From positions 49,100 to 113,099 of the forward strand of contig JAZRGT010000077.1 in assembly GCA_045644325.1 (NCBI GenBank): DNA of 64,000 bases, read 5' to 3'. A program made the position numbers and the translations under genes. The notes beneath the pieces are model-generated. The model ran no database searches. It was not told where the DNA came from and saw nothing but the letters and a program-made list of their open reading frames with translations. Origin of the DNA: CAG-390 sp045644325. GTDB taxonomy: Bacteria; Bacillota; Clostridia; Oscillospirales; CAG-272. Positions 34,725 to 43,514 of this stretch are shown one piece after another (positions within the stretch are counted from its first letter, which is position 1; every line of letters starts with the position of its first letter).

Positions 34725-36665
34725 TCATTTGATACTCGAAAAGCTTACCGTAACCTTGAACAGATCACCGTCGACAGTAACGTCGAACGAGCCGCCTTGA
34801 AGCTCGGCAAGACTCTTGGCTATCGAAAGTCCGAGACCGTTGCCCTCGGTGTTTCGCGAGGCGTCACCGCGAACAAAGCGTTCGGAAAGCTCATCCGATT
34901 TGATCGCTATCGGATCGCGCGAGATATTCCTGAAGCTGAATACCGCCCGTCCGCCAACCTCCTCGAGGCTGACGTAAACTCTTGTGCCCGACAGCGCGTA
35001 TTTCCGCGCGTTGTTCATAAGATTATCGAAAACGCGCCAGAGCCTTCTGCCGTCCGCCATAATTTTTATCTCGTCATCGGGAGACGTGCAGATAAGATCA
35101 AGCCCCACATCGGCAAGTCTTTGATAATACTCGCCCGAGATCTGCGAGATCATCACGCGTGCATCGCATTCGGCAAGCATTATATCTATATTCCCGCTCG
35201 ACGCTTTTGATGCCTCAACGAGATCGTCAAGCAGACGCTTCATTCGCTCGGACTGATTGTGAAGCACCTCGGCGTATTCCTTGATATTCTCATTCTCACA
35301 CTCCTCGCGGCAGATGAGATCGGAATAATTGATGATCGAGGTCAGCGGAGTTTTGATATCATGCGACACGTTGGTAATAAGCTCGGTCTTCATACGCTCA
35401 CTCTTGAGGCGTTCCTCGACCGCCGCGTTCATTCCGTTGCCGATGCGGTTGAGATCATCTGCGTGCTCCTTCAGGTCAAGGACGAGATATTTCGTATCGA
35501 CCTTGTAATCGAGCTTACCGTCCGCGATCTCGCGAGCACCTCGCTTTAGCCTGTGAAGCGCGATCACAAGATAGATCACCGCAGGCAGAACGATCGCCTT
35601 TCCGATTAACCAAAGGAACAAATAACGTCCCGCGCTGTACCAAGTCAGAACAATGGTAAAGAACTCTATCCCCACAACAGCGCCGATAAGAAGCACAGTT
35701 TTCCAGATCATAGGAATAGCACGAACGAAGGCACGAATGCATCTTCCGCAGAAGCAAAGCACGCGCCAAATGAAGCGCAAAACGTAAAAAATTATCGTAT
35801 TTTTAAAGAGCGTACCGAGTTTGATACGCAAAGCAAGGCTCATACACCAAAATATGCCCATTATAACGGTCAGGATTGCCCAGACCGTGACACCGATTGC
35901 AAATTCAACGTCGTTGTAAAGCCAATCGGCGAACATCGAAAGCGAGAGCAACGGCACAAATATCATCGCCGCCGTGGGGATCTCAAAAGGAATTTTTGTC
36001 AGCACAGTAGGCGTCACGCCCTCAACACCGCGCCGTCTTCCTGCGGAACACATAAGGAAAATAAAACAACTGATAGCGACGATCAGCGCACCAAGCCCGA
36101 TCGCGTAAATCCAGAAGCGGAGAGCGTAAAGAATATCGGTCAAAAGATTCATCCAAAAAAGCTCGTCACCTACCGCAAGCTCCTCGGAAATCACGAACGT
36201 GAGCTTGCAAATATTTTCGGGCGCATAATCCTTGAGAGCATCCTCGTGCGAGCGGTAATAATCCAGCGTGCCGGTCGCTTCGTCATAGCTGAACCCCCAA
36301 ATTGAGGTGAATGTCTTTCCCTCAGCATTCGGATCTCCGTACTCATAAGCTTTAAATTTCTGATTTCCGCATTCTGCCTTGACATAAGCAAAGTTCTTTC
36401 TTTCAAGATAATCGTCTATCTTCTCCGGCGAACCCATCCGATAGTAGCGGACTACGGTATAATCACTACGATTGACGTAGCTGTCATATACATCCTCTCT
36501 TATATACTCGATCGGCGTCCAATATATCTCTGCATTGAAAATCAGCACCACACCCGCAACCGAAGCCGCAGTAACACAAAGCATCAGTATGCAAAGTATA
36601 AACGCCACGGTCTTTGCAAACACGCTATGCGTCAACCCAAGCCGCTTTTTCTTTATTTTTTCCAT
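34725..36665 (-). CDS. Sensor histidine kinase with many membrane helices
   Basis: About 646 residues; of three consecutive ATGs the third (36665) is best spaced from AAGGAG. One N-terminal helix is followed by a ~140-residue extracytoplasmic domain, then about six further helices (~180-385), a HAMP-like linker (LKRGAREIADGKLDYKVDT), the HisKA helix with phospho-acceptor His ~435 in ITNVSHDIKTPLTS, and the ATPase domain (N box DNLMNNARKYA, G box NGLGLSIAKSL). It partners the response regulator coded just upstream. Signal unknown; multiple helices suggest sensing within the membrane. Confidence 0.93.
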   Translation of the reverse strand: MEKIKKKRLGLTHSVFAKTVAFILCILMLCVTAASVAGVVLIFNAEIYWTPIEYIREDVYDSYVNRSDYTVVRYYRMGSPEKIDDYLERKNFAYVKAECGNQKFKAYEYGDPNAEGKTFTSIWGFSYDEATGTLDYYRSHEDALKDYAPENICKLTFVISEELAVGDELFWMNLLTDILYALRFWIYAIGLGALIVAISCFIFLMCSAGRRRGVEGVTPTVLTKIPFEIPTAAMIFVPLLSLSMFADWLYNDVEFAIGVTVWAILTVIMGIFWCMSLALRIKLGTLFKNTIIFYVLRFIWRVLCFCGRCIRAFVRAIPMIWKTVLLIGAVVGIEFFTIVLTWYSAGRYLFLWLIGKAIVLPAVIYLVIALHRLKRGAREIADGKLDYKVDTKYLVLDLKEHADDLNRIGNGMNAAVEERLKSERMKTELITNVSHDIKTPLTSIINYSDLICREECENENIKEYAEVLHNQSERMKRLLDDLVEASKASSGNIDIMLAECDARVMISQISGEYYQRLADVGLDLICTSPDDEIKIMADGRRLWRVFDNLMNNARKYALSGTRVYVSLEEVGGRAVFSFRNISRDPIAIKSDELSERFVRGDASRNTEGNGLGLSIAKSLAELQGGSFDVTVDGDLFKVTVSFSSIK

Positions 36666-36671
36666 CATCAT

Positions 36672-36735
36672 TCTCCTTTTTATTCAAATCGCTTTTCGCC
36701 CAAGGGCGAAACATCACTCGCGCAAAGCGCGAACA
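36672..36735. repeat. Mini-palindromes linked by ACATCAC
   Basis: Between regulator and kinase lie small palindromes (CGCCCAAGGGCG, CGCGCAAAGCGCG, GATCGCGGCTTGCCGCGATC, the last running into the regulator gene's end) joined by ACATCAC linkers. The same layout, with ATATCA linkers, is at 58900-59030. Confidence 0.7.
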
Positions 36736-37434
36736 TCACCGATCGCGGCTTGCCGCGATCTTGTACCCTTGTCCCCACACCACCTTAAGGTATCTCGGCT
36801 CGGCGGGATTTATCTCGATCTTCTCGCGCAGGTGGCGGATGTGCACCGCAACTGTATTATCCCCCGCAATGGCACTCTCCTTCCATACGAAGGTGTAGAT
36901 CTCACCGGGCGAGAAGACCTTACCCGGATTGCTCATGAGAAGCTTAAGTATCTCATATTCCTTCGGCGTAAGAGCAACCTCCTCGCCGTCAAGAAGGAAT
37001 TTCTTTTCATTATCGTCTATCTCAAGACTGCCGATAACAATCCTTTCCGGCACGTGCTCTCTACCGCCGAGGGTGAAATAACGCCGCAGCTGTGACCGCA
37101 CCCGTGCCGTGACTTCGATGGGGTTGAACGGCTTGGTTATGTAATCGTCCGCGCCGATGTTCAGCCCGAGGATCTTGTCGCTGTCCTCGCTCTTGGCAGA
37201 AAGGAAGATGATCGGCACGTTGCTCCGCTCGCGAATCTTTGCCGCGGCGGTGATGCCATCCATCACGGGCATCATAATGTCAAGCAGGATCAAGTGGATA
37301 TCATTACTTTCCACGATCTCTAATGCTTCTCTTCCCGTTTTTGCCTCAAAAAAGCACATATCGGGTGAAGCAAGATATATTTTAAGCGCCGAAACGATAT
37401 CCGCCTCGTCGTCACAGATCAGAATATTATACAT
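36736..37434 (-). CDS. OmpR-family response regulator
   Basis: 232 residues; start at 37434, where AAGGAG is 7 bases upstream. Receiver domain with acidic pair in ILICDDEADIV, phospho-acceptor Asp in LILLDIMMPVMDG, the Thr/Ser in IFLSAKSED and the Lys in ADDYITKPFN. A winged helix of the OmpR/PhoB type follows (ALTPKEYEILKLLM, DNTVAVHIRHLREKIE, VWGQGYKI). It is the first gene of the two-component operon; the kinase is downstream on the same strand. Confidence 0.95.
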   Translation of the reverse strand: MYNILICDDEADIVSALKIYLASPDMCFFEAKTGREALEIVESNDIHLILLDIMMPVMDGITAAAKIRERSNVPIIFLSAKSEDSDKILGLNIGADDYITKPFNPIEVTARVRSQLRRYFTLGGREHVPERIVIGSLEIDDNEKKFLLDGEEVALTPKEYEILKLLMSNPGKVFSPGEIYTFVWKESAIAGDNTVAVHIRHLREKIEINPAEPRYLKVVWGQGYKIAASRDR

Positions 37435-37462
37435 TTCAGAACTCCTTTTCTTTGCTGACATC

Positions 37463-37518
37463 ATTATAGCACAAATATTCTTAAAATGAAATAGGGAAAT
37501 TTCTTAAGTTTTTCTTAA
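37463..37518 (-). promoter_or_regulatory. Promoter of the two-component operon with TTAAGAA repeats
   Basis: On the minus strand TATAAT (37468-37463) with a poor -35 (TTCATT, 37490-37485, spacer 16). TTAAGAA occurs at 37478-37484, 37501-37507 and 37512-37518, the last two exactly 11 bp apart. OmpR-type regulators bind direct repeats of about 11 bp period, so autoregulation is plausible. Confidence 0.5.
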
Positions 37519-37539
37519 TTCTGTGAATCAGGTATCAAT

Positions 37540-38040
37540 AATTCAAAATGAAAAGGGGAAGCAATACAAAAAAGCCCCGTCCGCTTGCGGAAGGGGTTGG
37601 GGAAGGCAGTCAGCGCCCGAGCGAAGAATTTTGCGCCCAAGCTAAACCAAGGGCGAAATTTAATAAGATGAGAAAAATCCGCAGGGCGGATTTTTTCCTT
37701 AATTATTCATTATTCATCAGCGTAGCGACTTCATTATTCATTATTCATCAATATGCCAAGGAATGACTTAACAACCACTTCCCTACAATCGGGAAGTGGT
37801 TGTAAAGTCCAAAATGCCCAAGCGGAGCTTCGGGATTTTGGAGCACAGTAGCGAAAGTTGAAGCTTTCGCATTAAATCGAGACTCTGTGCAGCTCTGGCG
37901 GTTTTCCGAAGGAAAATGGAGGCGCAAGCCGACAAGGCAGAGTTGCAGCTTGCCGCAGGCAAGTGTTCGGTCTCCGCTTAAGAAACTTTTTGAAAAAAGT
38001 TTCTTAAGAATCTTCAAAAACTTTCGACTTGCGGATAGTG
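37540..38040. repeat. Repeat-rich non-coding region
   Basis: No gene seen. Contents in order: AAAAATCCGC/GCGGATTTTTT hairpin (37671-37697); two copies of ATTATTCATTATTCATCA (37699-37751); a perfect 13-bp hairpin with ACAACCACTTCCC (37772-37803); a segment with GACTCTGT and GGTTTTCCGAAGGAAAA (37871-37920) similar to one near 46400; and the palindrome 37977-38008 that begins CTTAAGAAAC and recurs at 46570-46601 (there CTTAAGGAAC). The last may end the SGNH hydrolase transcript. Confidence 0.65.
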
Positions 38041-38046
38041 GGGGAA

Positions 38047-39636
38047 TTATTTGATAACCACGTTCGAAAAGCTCGTGTCGCCGTAGCAGGTGACGAAGCC
38101 GAGCTGGAGGTCCTCACCGCAGTACGTCATCTTCGTCGATTTGGTACCGTCATAGAAGACCGTACCTTCGTAAGTGATCGTCATATAAACGCTGCCGTCC
38201 ACGAAAAGCGTGATCGAATCAGGCGTAACCTCTATGCGAAGCTTGATCTTATTCGAAAAGCTTCCCTTGTCGGTGCGGGATGCGGTGTCATCGTGGTCGG
38301 TACGGATATGATATTCCGCAGTAGCCGGATCGTTGTTCGAAATTTTAGCCGCCGTCGTGCGCAGATACAGACGGTACATCTTTCCGTTTTCGTCAATGAG
38401 CTGAAGACCCGCGGTGGGATTCTTACTGCCGCAGTATTTATCTATCGAAACGTCAGCCTCGAATGTCCAGCTGTTGCCCGAAACGGGACGTCCCTCGAGA
38501 GTCGCAAAGCCGAAGAGGATTCCGTCGCCGCTCTTGTAGGTATAGCTTATCGTCGAATTATCCTCGCTTACGTTGAAAAATCCGCTCTTGCCGGATGCGG
38601 CAACACCCTCGAAGGAATGCATACCGAAGCTGAGAGTGCCGAGCTCGGCGCTCTCCTTTTTGGGCTCTTCAACGTATTCGATAACAGCCTTGTCGTTCGG
38701 CACAAAGGTCAAAAGCTCGGCTGCAGCGGTGCGAAGGGTAGCGGCAAGCGTTGCATCGAGTCCGTTGGTGAAATTGATATCTGCGGGAGATTCGCCGAAG
38801 ATAACGGCATAGAAATCCGCAGCTACAAGATAGCTTCCCGCGGGCGAGGGATGCGAATTATCGGTATGGTAAAGTCCGAGTCTTGAATTGCTTGCAAGCA
38901 GGCTATTGAAGGTCACGCCCGTGTAAACCGTCTTGCTTCCGAGCATATCGGAAACCGCGGCGTTATAAGCGGTGACAAGGTTTGTATGCTCAACTCTCGA
39001 CATCTTTTTGGTATATCCCGAGCGGGTGACAGAGCCCTTGTTTACACCAAAGCTCGAATACTGAAGCGGCAGAGCGCCGTTTGCCTTGATAAGCTCAACG
39101 AGATCCTTCGCCGCGCTGTATTCCTTCCAGGGATAGTAGGGGAAGAATTCGGGCATAACGGGGTTGTTTCTGTTGGGCTGATAAACGATAATATCCCATT
39201 TATCCGAAGCGATCTTGTCGCTGACCGTCTTCCAGAGTGAGGGGTCCTCGCGGAGCATCGCAATGCCCGTGCCGCCCTTGGTCTGTCTGTCTGCGATAAC
39301 CTTTTTACCCGCCGCCTTGCAAAGTGCTGAAAAGATCTGCGGCATTTCGTTATAATGTGTCAGGCTGTCGCCGATAAAGAGGATCTTGATGCCCTCTCCG
39401 TTTGCTTTAGCACGGATGAGATCCCATTCGCTCGGCTCATCGGCAGAAGCGGTCTCCTCGGCGGTCGTATCCGCGATCACAGCCTCGGTTTCGTCAGGAG
39501 TGGATTCCGTATCCGCGGGCGAAGAAGTAGTATCCACAGGTGCGGTCGTATCCGCGGAGTCACCCGCGCAACCTATGAGAGGGATCATCATAATCAAAGA
39601 GAGAAACGCTGATAAAGTTCTGATATACCTTTTCAT
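38047..39636 (-). CDS. SGNH/GDSL hydrolase lipoprotein
   Basis: 529 residues; start at 39636 gives a clean lipoprotein signal (lipobox LIGC, Cys 23). An acidic Thr-rich linker (24-70) leads to an SGNH esterase domain: nucleophile S91 in FIGDSLTH, and D259-x-x-H262 in HTDNSHPS as the remaining catalytic pair. The last ~170 residues are beta-rich and resemble a concanavalin/LamG-like carbohydrate-binding fold. Likely role: surface-bound deacetylation of a glycan, which is inference. Single gene. Confidence 0.85.
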   Translation of the reverse strand: MKRYIRTLSAFLSLIMMIPLIGCAGDSADTTAPVDTTSSPADTESTPDETEAVIADTTAEETASADEPSEWDLIRAKANGEGIKILFIGDSLTHYNEMPQIFSALCKAAGKKVIADRQTKGGTGIAMLREDPSLWKTVSDKIASDKWDIIVYQPNRNNPVMPEFFPYYPWKEYSAAKDLVELIKANGALPLQYSSFGVNKGSVTRSGYTKKMSRVEHTNLVTAYNAAVSDMLGSKTVYTGVTFNSLLASNSRLGLYHTDNSHPSPAGSYLVAADFYAVIFGESPADINFTNGLDATLAATLRTAAAELLTFVPNDKAVIEYVEEPKKESAELGTLSFGMHSFEGVAASGKSGFFNVSEDNSTISYTYKSGDGILFGFATLEGRPVSGNSWTFEADVSIDKYCGSKNPTAGLQLIDENGKMYRLYLRTTAAKISNNDPATAEYHIRTDHDDTASRTDKGSFSNKIKLRIEVTPDSITLFVDGSVYMTITYEGTVFYDGTKSTKMTYCGEDLQLGFVTCYGDTSFSNVVIK

Positions 39637-39702
39637 ATCACACCTCGTTTTTTGTTTTATTATATCACATAAAATACCGAAAGTAAAGTATTTTTTACAC
39701 AA

Positions 39703-39735
39703 AAAGAGCCCGATGCATAAGCAACGAGCTCTTTG
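39703..39735 (-). terminator. Terminator of the asd-ferredoxin operon
   Basis: On the minus strand, AAAGAGCTCG and CGGGCTCTTTTT arms around a 12-nt loop, followed by T-rich sequence. Confidence 0.8.
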
Positions 39736-39738
39736 AGG

Positions 39739-40539
39739 TTATTTGGTCGAAGTAATTTCCTCGGGATATTTGACCTCTGCAAAGCCTTTTCGGAGAATCG
39801 CCTTTGTCCAGGGATAGCGATTGATCGACTTCGCTCCCTTGGGACACGCTCGAACACACTCACCGCAACCGATACAGCGTTCGGTATCAACTCTGAATTT
39901 ATCAAGCGTGATCGCCTCGGTCGGACAAGCCTTTGCGCAGGTGCCGCAAAACGTGCAATCCGCACTCACGGTCTTGGGGAACGAAAACGCGAGACGCTTG
40001 GTAAGATTATAAGGAAGCTTTCCGATAATATCAAAGCCGTGAGGTATGATCGGGACCTCTTCTCTGTCCTCGTCTGCGGCAACGGAAAGAATAAACCTTC
40101 CAACTTCACCGAGGCTGTCGGGAAGCACCTGCTTCTCTTCAACACAATCCGCAAAGGTATGCGGACGAGGGCAGGTCATAATTCTGCAAAGCGGAACCTC
40201 CGCCTCGTCAAAGAGCCGTCTTGCTTCCTCGGGAGCACATCCGACGCCGCAAGAGCCGTAACCGAGAATAAGAGCAGCCTTCTCAACGAAAAGCTGTGAG
40301 CGTTCAATAAAAACTTCGACGGGAGGCGGCAGATGGCGCAGATACACGGGCGCGATCATAAGCATAAGATCAACGTGGATCTCAAGTCCGCAAGCCGCTT
40401 CTCTGTCCGCCGCGTAGGTGATATCAAGGCATTCGACCTCGTATCCCGCGCGATCAAGGATGACCGTTGCCGCATCGGCAAGCTCAAGGCATCCGCCTCC
40501 GGGCGAAAAGGTTACGACGAGTATATTTTTATTCTTCAT
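39739..40539 (-). CDS. EFR1-type flavodoxin-ferredoxin fusion protein
   Basis: 266 residues. The N-terminal ~160 residues are flavodoxin-like (NILVVTFSPGGGCLELAD..., APVYLRHLPPPVEVFI, LILGYGSCGVG). The C-terminus holds two 4Fe-4S clusters: CTFCGTCAKACP and CIGCGECVRACP. This is the EFR1 family of Clostridia, presumably an internal electron carrier from flavin to iron-sulfur centres. The gene begins 2 bases after the asd stop, so they are cotranscribed. Confidence 0.9.
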   Translation of the reverse strand: MKNKNILVVTFSPGGGCLELADAATVILDRAGYEVECLDITYAADREAACGLEIHVDLMLMIAPVYLRHLPPPVEVFIERSQLFVEKAALILGYGSCGVGCAPEEARRLFDEAEVPLCRIMTCPRPHTFADCVEEKQVLPDSLGEVGRFILSVAADEDREEVPIIPHGFDIIGKLPYNLTKRLAFSFPKTVSADCTFCGTCAKACPTEAITLDKFRVDTERCIGCGECVRACPKGAKSINRYPWTKAILRKGFAEVKYPEEITSTK

Positions 40540-40541
40540 TA

Positions 40542-41633
40542 TCAGTCAAGGTAACCGAGTCTGTAAAGGAGCTCGGCGTTGAGAACCGATCCTCCCGCCG
40601 CACCGCGAAGGGTGTTGTGGGAAAGTCCGACGAACTTGTAGTCGAACATAGTATCCTCGCGGAGTCTGCCCGCGGTGATGCCCATTCCGCCATAAATGTC
40701 GCGGTCTACAGCACACTGAGGACGGTTGTCTTCCTCAAAATAGGTGATGAACTGCTCAGGAGCGTTGGGAAGCTCGAGCTCCTGGGGGAGTCCCTTATAT
40801 TCAGCCCAAGCGGCAAGAATCTCCTCCTTGGAGGGCTTGTTCTCAAAGCTCATAAAGATAGCGGCGGTGTGACCGTTGGTTACGGGAACACGGATGCACT
40901 GAGTGGTGATGAGGGGAGCCTCTGCGTTGACAACAACGCCGTTTTCTACCTTACCCCAGATCTTGAGGGGCTCCTGCTCGCTCTTCTGCTCCTCGCCGCC
41001 GATGAAGGGAATGACGTTGTCGATCATCTCGGGCCACTCGGCAAAAGTCTTGCCCGCGCCGGAGATTGCCTGATAGGTGGTGGCAACTACCTTATTAAGA
41101 CCGAACTTGAGAAGGGGGGTGAGCATGGGAACGTAGGACTGAATGGAGCAGTTCGGCTTAACCGCGATAAATCCGCGCTTGGTGCCGAGACGCTTCTTCT
41201 GTGTTTCAATAACTGCAAGGTGATCCGAATTAATCTCGGGCATAAGCATGGGAACGTCCTCGATGCCGCGGCAAGCGGAGTTATTCGAAACTACGGGAAG
41301 CTCGTGGCGAGCGAAATTCTCCTCCATCTCGCGAACCTCAGCCTTGGGCATATCGACTGCGCAGAATACGAAATCGCAAAGGGATGCGATGGTGTCAACC
41401 TCGGCGGAATCAAGAACCTTCATATCAGCAAACTTTGCGGGCATCGGCTCGGTAAGCTTCCAACGGCTGCCTACAGCCTCGGCGTATGTCTTGCCCGCAC
41501 TTCTTGCCGAAGCGGCAAGGCAGGTAACTTCAAAATAGGGATGCTCGGCAAGCAGGGTGAGAAAACGCTGACCAACCATACCGGTCGCGCCGACTACACA
41601 GCATTTTTTCTTTTCGGTAACAACAAAACTCAT
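40542..41633 (-). CDS. asd: Aspartate-semialdehyde dehydrogenase
   Basis: 363 residues. It reduces aspartyl phosphate to aspartate semialdehyde for lysine, threonine, methionine and cell-wall diaminopimelate. NADP-binding CVVGATGMVGQRF at the N-terminus, catalytic Cys in VKPNCSIQSY, and the RVPVTNGHTAAIF segment with the active-site His. Length and motifs fit the archaeal/fungal-like branch seen in many Clostridia. AGGAGA lies upstream. A ferredoxin fusion gene follows in the same unit. Confidence 0.95.
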   Translation of the reverse strand: MSFVVTEKKKCCVVGATGMVGQRFLTLLAEHPYFEVTCLAASARSAGKTYAEAVGSRWKLTEPMPAKFADMKVLDSAEVDTIASLCDFVFCAVDMPKAEVREMEENFARHELPVVSNNSACRGIEDVPMLMPEINSDHLAVIETQKKRLGTKRGFIAVKPNCSIQSYVPMLTPLLKFGLNKVVATTYQAISGAGKTFAEWPEMIDNVIPFIGGEEQKSEQEPLKIWGKVENGVVVNAEAPLITTQCIRVPVTNGHTAAIFMSFENKPSKEEILAAWAEYKGLPQELELPNAPEQFITYFEEDNRPQCAVDRDIYGGMGITAGRLREDTMFDYKFVGLSHNTLRGAAGGSVLNAELLYRLGYLD

Positions 41634-41674
41634 AATATATCTCCTTTTGGATTAATGTCGAAAAATAATAATTA

Positions 41675-41703
41675 ATGATACCACATTTGAGCGAAAAAAT
41701 CAA
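41675..41703 (-). promoter_or_regulatory. Sigma-A promoter of asd
   Basis: On the minus strand TTGATT (41703-41698) and TATCAT (41680-41675), spacer 17; it lies in the 85-bp gap after rsmI. Confidence 0.6.
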
Positions 41704-41718
41704 GAGGAAAATGAATAT

Positions 41719-42582
41719 TTATTCATTATTTTTAAGAACTTCCGCATAAACCTTATTCTTCGGAAGCCCCGTTTCCTTAACAATCGTTTTTATCGCATCC
41801 TTCTGCGACATTCCACCCGCCATCAGCTCGGCGGCACGGGCGGCGATGTCAAGGCTCTCCTCCTCTTCGGTTGCCTCGGGTGCGCCCTCGATGACGAGAA
41901 CGTATTCTCCGCGCGGCTCGGTGCTTTCATAATATTCAATCGCACCCGCGATCGTGAATCGCAAGATCTCCTCGTTGAGCTTTGTCAGCTCACGGCAAAG
42001 TGATATCTTACGCTCGCCGCCGAAAAACTCAGAAAACTCGGCAAGCGTCTTTTTGAGGCGGTGAGGTGCTTCATAAATAATAAGAGTCCGCTCGTCTTTG
42101 GAAATATCGGTGAGACGCTTTTTACGCTCCTTACCCGTGGCAGGAAGAAACCCTTCAAATGAAAATCTTCTCGTCGAAAGTCCCGAAAGAGCAAGCGCTG
42201 AAACCGCGGCACAGGCACCGGGAATTATCGATACCTTGATGCCCTCCGATGCGCAAAGCGCAACAAGATCCTCGCCGGGATCCGATATCGCTGGCATTCC
42301 CGCATCGCTGATCAGTGCGCAGGATTCTCCGTTTTTCAATCTTTCGATTATCTCGGGACCGCGTTCGGCGCGGTTGTGGTCGTGGTAGGATACCATCGGC
42401 TTTTTGAGTCCGAGACGGGAGAGCAAAAGTCCCGAATTTCTCGTATCCTCGGCGGCAACGAAATCGACCTCGGAGAGCACCTTGAGCGCACGCTCGGTGA
42501 TGTCGGCAAGGTTTCCGATGGGTGTGGCAACGAGGTAGAGAACAGATTTTTCAACCTTATTTTTTTCTTCGGTAAAAGACAT
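41719..42582 (-). CDS. rsmI: 16S rRNA C1402 2'-O-methyltransferase
   Basis: 287 residues from ATG 42582 (AAAGGAAA upstream). Tetrapyrrole-methylase fold: LYLVATPIGNLADITERAL, VAAEDTRNSGLLL, SYHDHNR, LISDAGMPAISDPGEDLV, IIPGACAAVSALALSGL, FEGFLP, and the C-terminal helix bundle GMSQKDAIKTIVKETGLPKN. It methylates the 2'-O of C1402 in 16S rRNA. It is the divergent partner of the amidase gene. Confidence 0.95.
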   Translation of the reverse strand: MSFTEEKNKVEKSVLYLVATPIGNLADITERALKVLSEVDFVAAEDTRNSGLLLSRLGLKKPMVSYHDHNRAERGPEIIERLKNGESCALISDAGMPAISDPGEDLVALCASEGIKVSIIPGACAAVSALALSGLSTRRFSFEGFLPATGKERKKRLTDISKDERTLIIYEAPHRLKKTLAEFSEFFGGERKISLCRELTKLNEEILRFTIAGAIEYYESTEPRGEYVLVIEGAPEATEEEESLDIAARAAELMAGGMSQKDAIKTIVKETGLPKNKVYAEVLKNNE

Positions 42583-42653
42583 TTTATTTCCTTTCGTCAC
42601 AAAAGCACGCGCGTTGAATATACTGTACCGAGAATGCATTTGTGAGGTACTTT

Positions 42654-43217
42654 ATGGCAATCAGAATTTACATAGATCAGGGGCACAACCCCGTCAACCC
42701 CAACGCGGGTGCGGAGGGAAACGGTCTGCGCGAGCAGAATCTCGTCTACGCGATCGGCATCGAGCTTGCCGAATTGCTCCGCGCAAACCCGAATTTTGAG
42801 GTCAGGCTTTCGCGTCCGACGCCCGAAACACAGCTCGGAACAAGCAAAAATTCAAGCCTTGCGGCAAGAGTAAACGAGGCAAACCGCTGGGGTGCAGACT
42901 ACTTCATCAGCCTGCACACAAACGCATCGACCTCGCCCGACGCGGGCGGCAGTGAGGCATTCGTTTTCAACCGCCCATCGTCCGCCGCATCGCTCGCGGC
43001 AGATATTCTGCGCGGATTGAACGAAACAACCGGAATCCAAAACCGAGGTGTGAGCGTGCGAAGCGGACTTTACGTGCTTCGCAAGACCGCGATGCCTTCG
43101 GTACTTGTCGAGCTTGCCTTTATCTCGAACCCCGAAGAAGCCGCACTGATGCGCGACCGCCCCGAGCTTTTTGCACGCGGAGTTTACGACGGTATCCTCG
43201 ACTTCACAGGGGTGTAA
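42654..43217 (+). CDS. N-acetylmuramoyl-L-alanine amidase
   Basis: 187 residues from ATG 42654 (GAGGT 5 bases upstream; an in-frame GTG at 42642 lies before it). Amidase_3 zinc hydrolase: first zinc His in IDQGHNPVNPNAG, Glu in REQNLVYAIG, second His in YFISLHTNAS, and catalytic Glu in VLVELAFISNPEEA. There is no signal peptide, unlike most amidases of this family. It may be a cytosolic or spore-programme enzyme similar to CwlD, or the start is further upstream; neither can be settled here. Confidence 0.88.
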   Translation: MAIRIYIDQGHNPVNPNAGAEGNGLREQNLVYAIGIELAELLRANPNFEVRLSRPTPETQLGTSKNSSLAARVNEANRWGADYFISLHTNASTSPDAGGSEAFVFNRPSSAASLAADILRGLNETTGIQNRGVSVRSGLYVLRKTAMPSVLVELAFISNPEEAALMRDRPELFARGVYDGILDFTGV

Positions 43218-43449
43218 GCTTTATATAATATTATATCATATTAAGATAAATAGGTCAAGTATTTTTCGCAGATACCGCAAAGGAAATTATCCGCAAAACG
43301 ATTTTTTGCGACTTTTGGGGAGTTTTTTCGACAAATTTAATTCGATTATTTTATGTGTGTTGTTTCGATTTTCGTCTAACTGTTAATATTATTGTCGAAT
43401 TATTAACGCTATCATTTTGATTTTCGTCTAATAAAATTGCATATATACA
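43218..43449. other. AT-rich gap without genes
   Basis: AT-rich sequence with GATTTTCGTCTAA present twice (around 43367 and 43420) but no gene, promoter pair or RNA structure that I can support. Confidence 0.5.
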
Positions 43450-43493
43450 AAAAATCACGCTCACGGTCGAAATTTTCCGCCGTGAGCGTAATT
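43450..43493 (-). terminator. Terminator of ligA
   Basis: On the minus strand, ACGCTCACGGCG and CCGTGAGCGTGA arms with a loop, followed by TTTTTTG, about 20 bases after the ligA stop. Confidence 0.85.
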
Positions 43494-43514
43494 AATATTT
43501 ACATATAATTTTCC

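Noticed and set aside
37548..37766. Possible 72-residue gene
   Set aside because: Runs through hairpins and the ATTATTCATTATTCATCA repeats; composition is that of a repeat.
37750..38040. Structured non-coding RNA such as tmRNA or 6S
   Set aside because: Hairpins are repeat palindromes that recur at 46350-46610; no conserved RNA feature.
40467..41675. Long plus-strand open frame
   Set aside because: Opposite asd, whose catalytic motifs are intact.
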